Positions 13,447 through 14,430 of a DNA stretch of 14,430 bases are shown one piece after another. Each line of letters begins with the position of its first letter. The stretch's first letter is position 1. The notes under the pieces were generated by a model, which had not been told where the DNA came from, searched no databases, and saw nothing but the letters and a program-made list of their open reading frames with translations. A program made the position numbers and the translations under genes. The stretch comes from Candidatus Fermentibacteraceae bacterium (GTDB lineage Bacteria; Fermentibacterota; Fermentibacteria; Fermentibacterales; JCC-6): assembly GCA_029932015.1 (NCBI GenBank), contig JAOZQW010000009.1:3114-17543 (forward strand), written 5' to 3'.

Positions 13447-14430
13447 TTCTCGTAAAGCCATGTGATGAAGCTGTCCTGCCAGGCTCTGGCTGTCCAGGTA
13501 TATCCGCTTGGCACTTCCAGCATCAGTACGACTGTGAGCTGCATATCAGAGGAAGTTCGCAGCAGACCAGCTATGCAGGAAGTGTCATTCAGCGAACCTG
13601 TTTTGCCCCGGAAACTCCCGGGAGGCAGATTGCCCATCCTGGTTCTCAGTGTACCGTCCACGCCATTAACAGGGAGCGTTGCCAGGAATTCAACACCCCA
13701 TTCAGCAGAACTGATCCCATCATTCAGTATAGCTGCGAGGTGTCTCGGTGCAAGTCCGTTCAGTCTGGATAGACCCGAACCGTCAGCTATCGTTCCGGCC
13801 GGTGTTCCCGGTGTCAGCTGTCCGATGATCTCTCCGGCAAGATCACAGGCCGCACCGGTGGAAGCCGGAAGATGCCCGGCCTCGAGGCTTACGGTTCGAA
13901 GAACCATCTCGGCGACCATATTTCTGCTCCATTTATTCATCGACGAGAGGAGAACGAAGAGGGGGGCCGAGTAGATGGTTGATGTCCTGACCAGGTTCGT
14001 ATCATCGGGGACCGTTCCCTCTTCAACGCTGAATATCTCTATCCCTGTACTCTCCAGCGCATCTGCGAGCATTCCGGTGAGTTCTGATGGTGGACCCGGG
14101 AATGGTCTGTAAAGGATGGTCCTTGAGTTTGCTTCGAGGGTACCTGAGAGCGTTATCACCGGCGGACCTGATTCCCAGCCATCAATGGAGGTTCTGATCG
14201 ATGTGATGCTTCCGACAGCAAGAGAGTCGAGGACAACAAGACCGGGCAGATCGGGAAAGGTGAATATCCTTCTTTCACCACCTACAGAGGAGACAATGAT
14301 CTGGACGATATTGTCACCGATGGAAAGGCCTTCAACAGGAGGGCAGTACGTTCTTCCCCAGTCGTTCTCGTCCCCTCCCGGGAGATGGCTCTCTTCGAAG
14401 AATCGTCCGGTATCCCATCGCAGGTTCCAC
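13440..14430 (-). CDS. dacB: D-alanyl-D-alanine carboxypeptidase/endopeptidase (PBP4/DacB, S13 family), 5' partial
   Basis: This is a periplasmic low-molecular-mass penicillin-binding protein that trims or cuts peptidoglycan cross-links. The frame stays open to the right edge, so the N-terminal third, including the SxxK nucleophile, is outside. The visible part starts WNLRWDTGRFFEE and continues HLPGGDENDWGRTYCPPVEG, typical of the region before domain II. The SxN motif is SRN in MNKWSRNMVAE (codons 13926-13928 to 13920-13922), followed by DGSGLSRLN, then KTG in RGKTGSLNDTSC (codons 13597-13605). SxN and KTG are about 108 residues apart, close to E. coli PBP4 (111). The C-terminus ENY is near the usual family end. 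GTG 14159 is internal, not a start. The gene faces the rest of the window and needs its own promoter beyond the edge. Confidence 0.93.
   Translation of the reverse strand, partial: WNLRWDTGRFFEESHLPGGDENDWGRTYCPPVEGLSIGDNIVQIIVSSVGGERRIFTFPDLPGLVVLDSLAVGSITSIRTSIDGWESGPPVITLSGTLEANSRTILYRPFPGPPSELTGMLADALESTGIEIFSVEEGTVPDDTNLVRTSTIYSAPLFVLLSSMNKWSRNMVAEMVLRTVSLEAGHLPASTGAACDLAGEIIGQLTPGTPAGTIADGSGLSRLNGLAPRHLAAILNDGISSAEWGVEFLATLPVNGVDGTLRTRMGNLPPGSFRGKTGSLNDTSCIAGLLRTSSDMQLTVVLMLEVPSGYTWTARAWQDSFITWLYENY

Noticed and set aside
14157..14159. GTG as the start of the DacB-like gene
   Set aside because: The frame continues to the right edge with PBP4-like sequence (ENDWG, PPVEGLS), so this codon is internal.

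Overview
The window is a compact, moderately GC-rich bacterial segment with thirteen protein genes. Twelve are on the + strand and one on the - strand. Nothing in it looks mobile, phage-like or CRISPR-like, and I see no tRNA or rRNA. The gene content suggests a diderm (outer-membrane) bacterium, probably an uncultivated member of the FCB superphylum or a neighbouring candidate phylum. The reasons are an OmpA-type peptidoglycan-binding domain, a PorV/PorQ-like barrel, a lipoprotein resembling DUF4837, and a secreted protease ending in a Bacteroidetes-style 'FTPN-DG-IND' C-terminal domain. The phylum assignment is inference and weak.

Region 1 (1-3009) is an information-processing cluster: the 3' part of a radical-SAM/DUF2344 fusion protein, ribonuclease G started by a TTG that overlaps the previous stop, and ribosomal protein L21. 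A strong hairpin terminator follows L21, and the usual partner rpmA (L27) is not there. Region 2 (3157-4002) is folD, alone between two intergenic gaps.

Region 3 (4138-9548) is the most unusual part. A 1148-residue secreted subtilase carries P-domain-like, CARDB-like, FN3-like and carboxypeptidase-regulatory-like modules and a type-B-like type IX secretion C-terminal domain. It overlaps by 16 bases a 659-residue outer-membrane protein built as a PorV/PorQ-like barrel, two tandem domains resembling the archaeal 'PGF-pre-PGF' domain, and an OmpA domain. The pair reads as an exported protease with its own dedicated outer-membrane carrier or anchor. That reading is inference from architecture and coupling.

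Region 4 (9627-13446) is a run of tightly packed + strand genes: a DUF948-like membrane protein, a DUF4837-like lipoprotein, a TPR protein with an acidic tail, aroQ (shikimate pathway), efp (elongation factor P) and a dolichol-phosphate-mannose-synthase-like glycosyltransferase. Junctions are 4-base overlaps or gaps of 1-45 bases, so one transcript is likely. Region 5 (13440-14430) is a convergent gene for a PBP4/DacB-type D-Ala-D-Ala carboxypeptidase that runs off the right edge. Its 3' end overlaps the glycosyltransferase by 7 bases.
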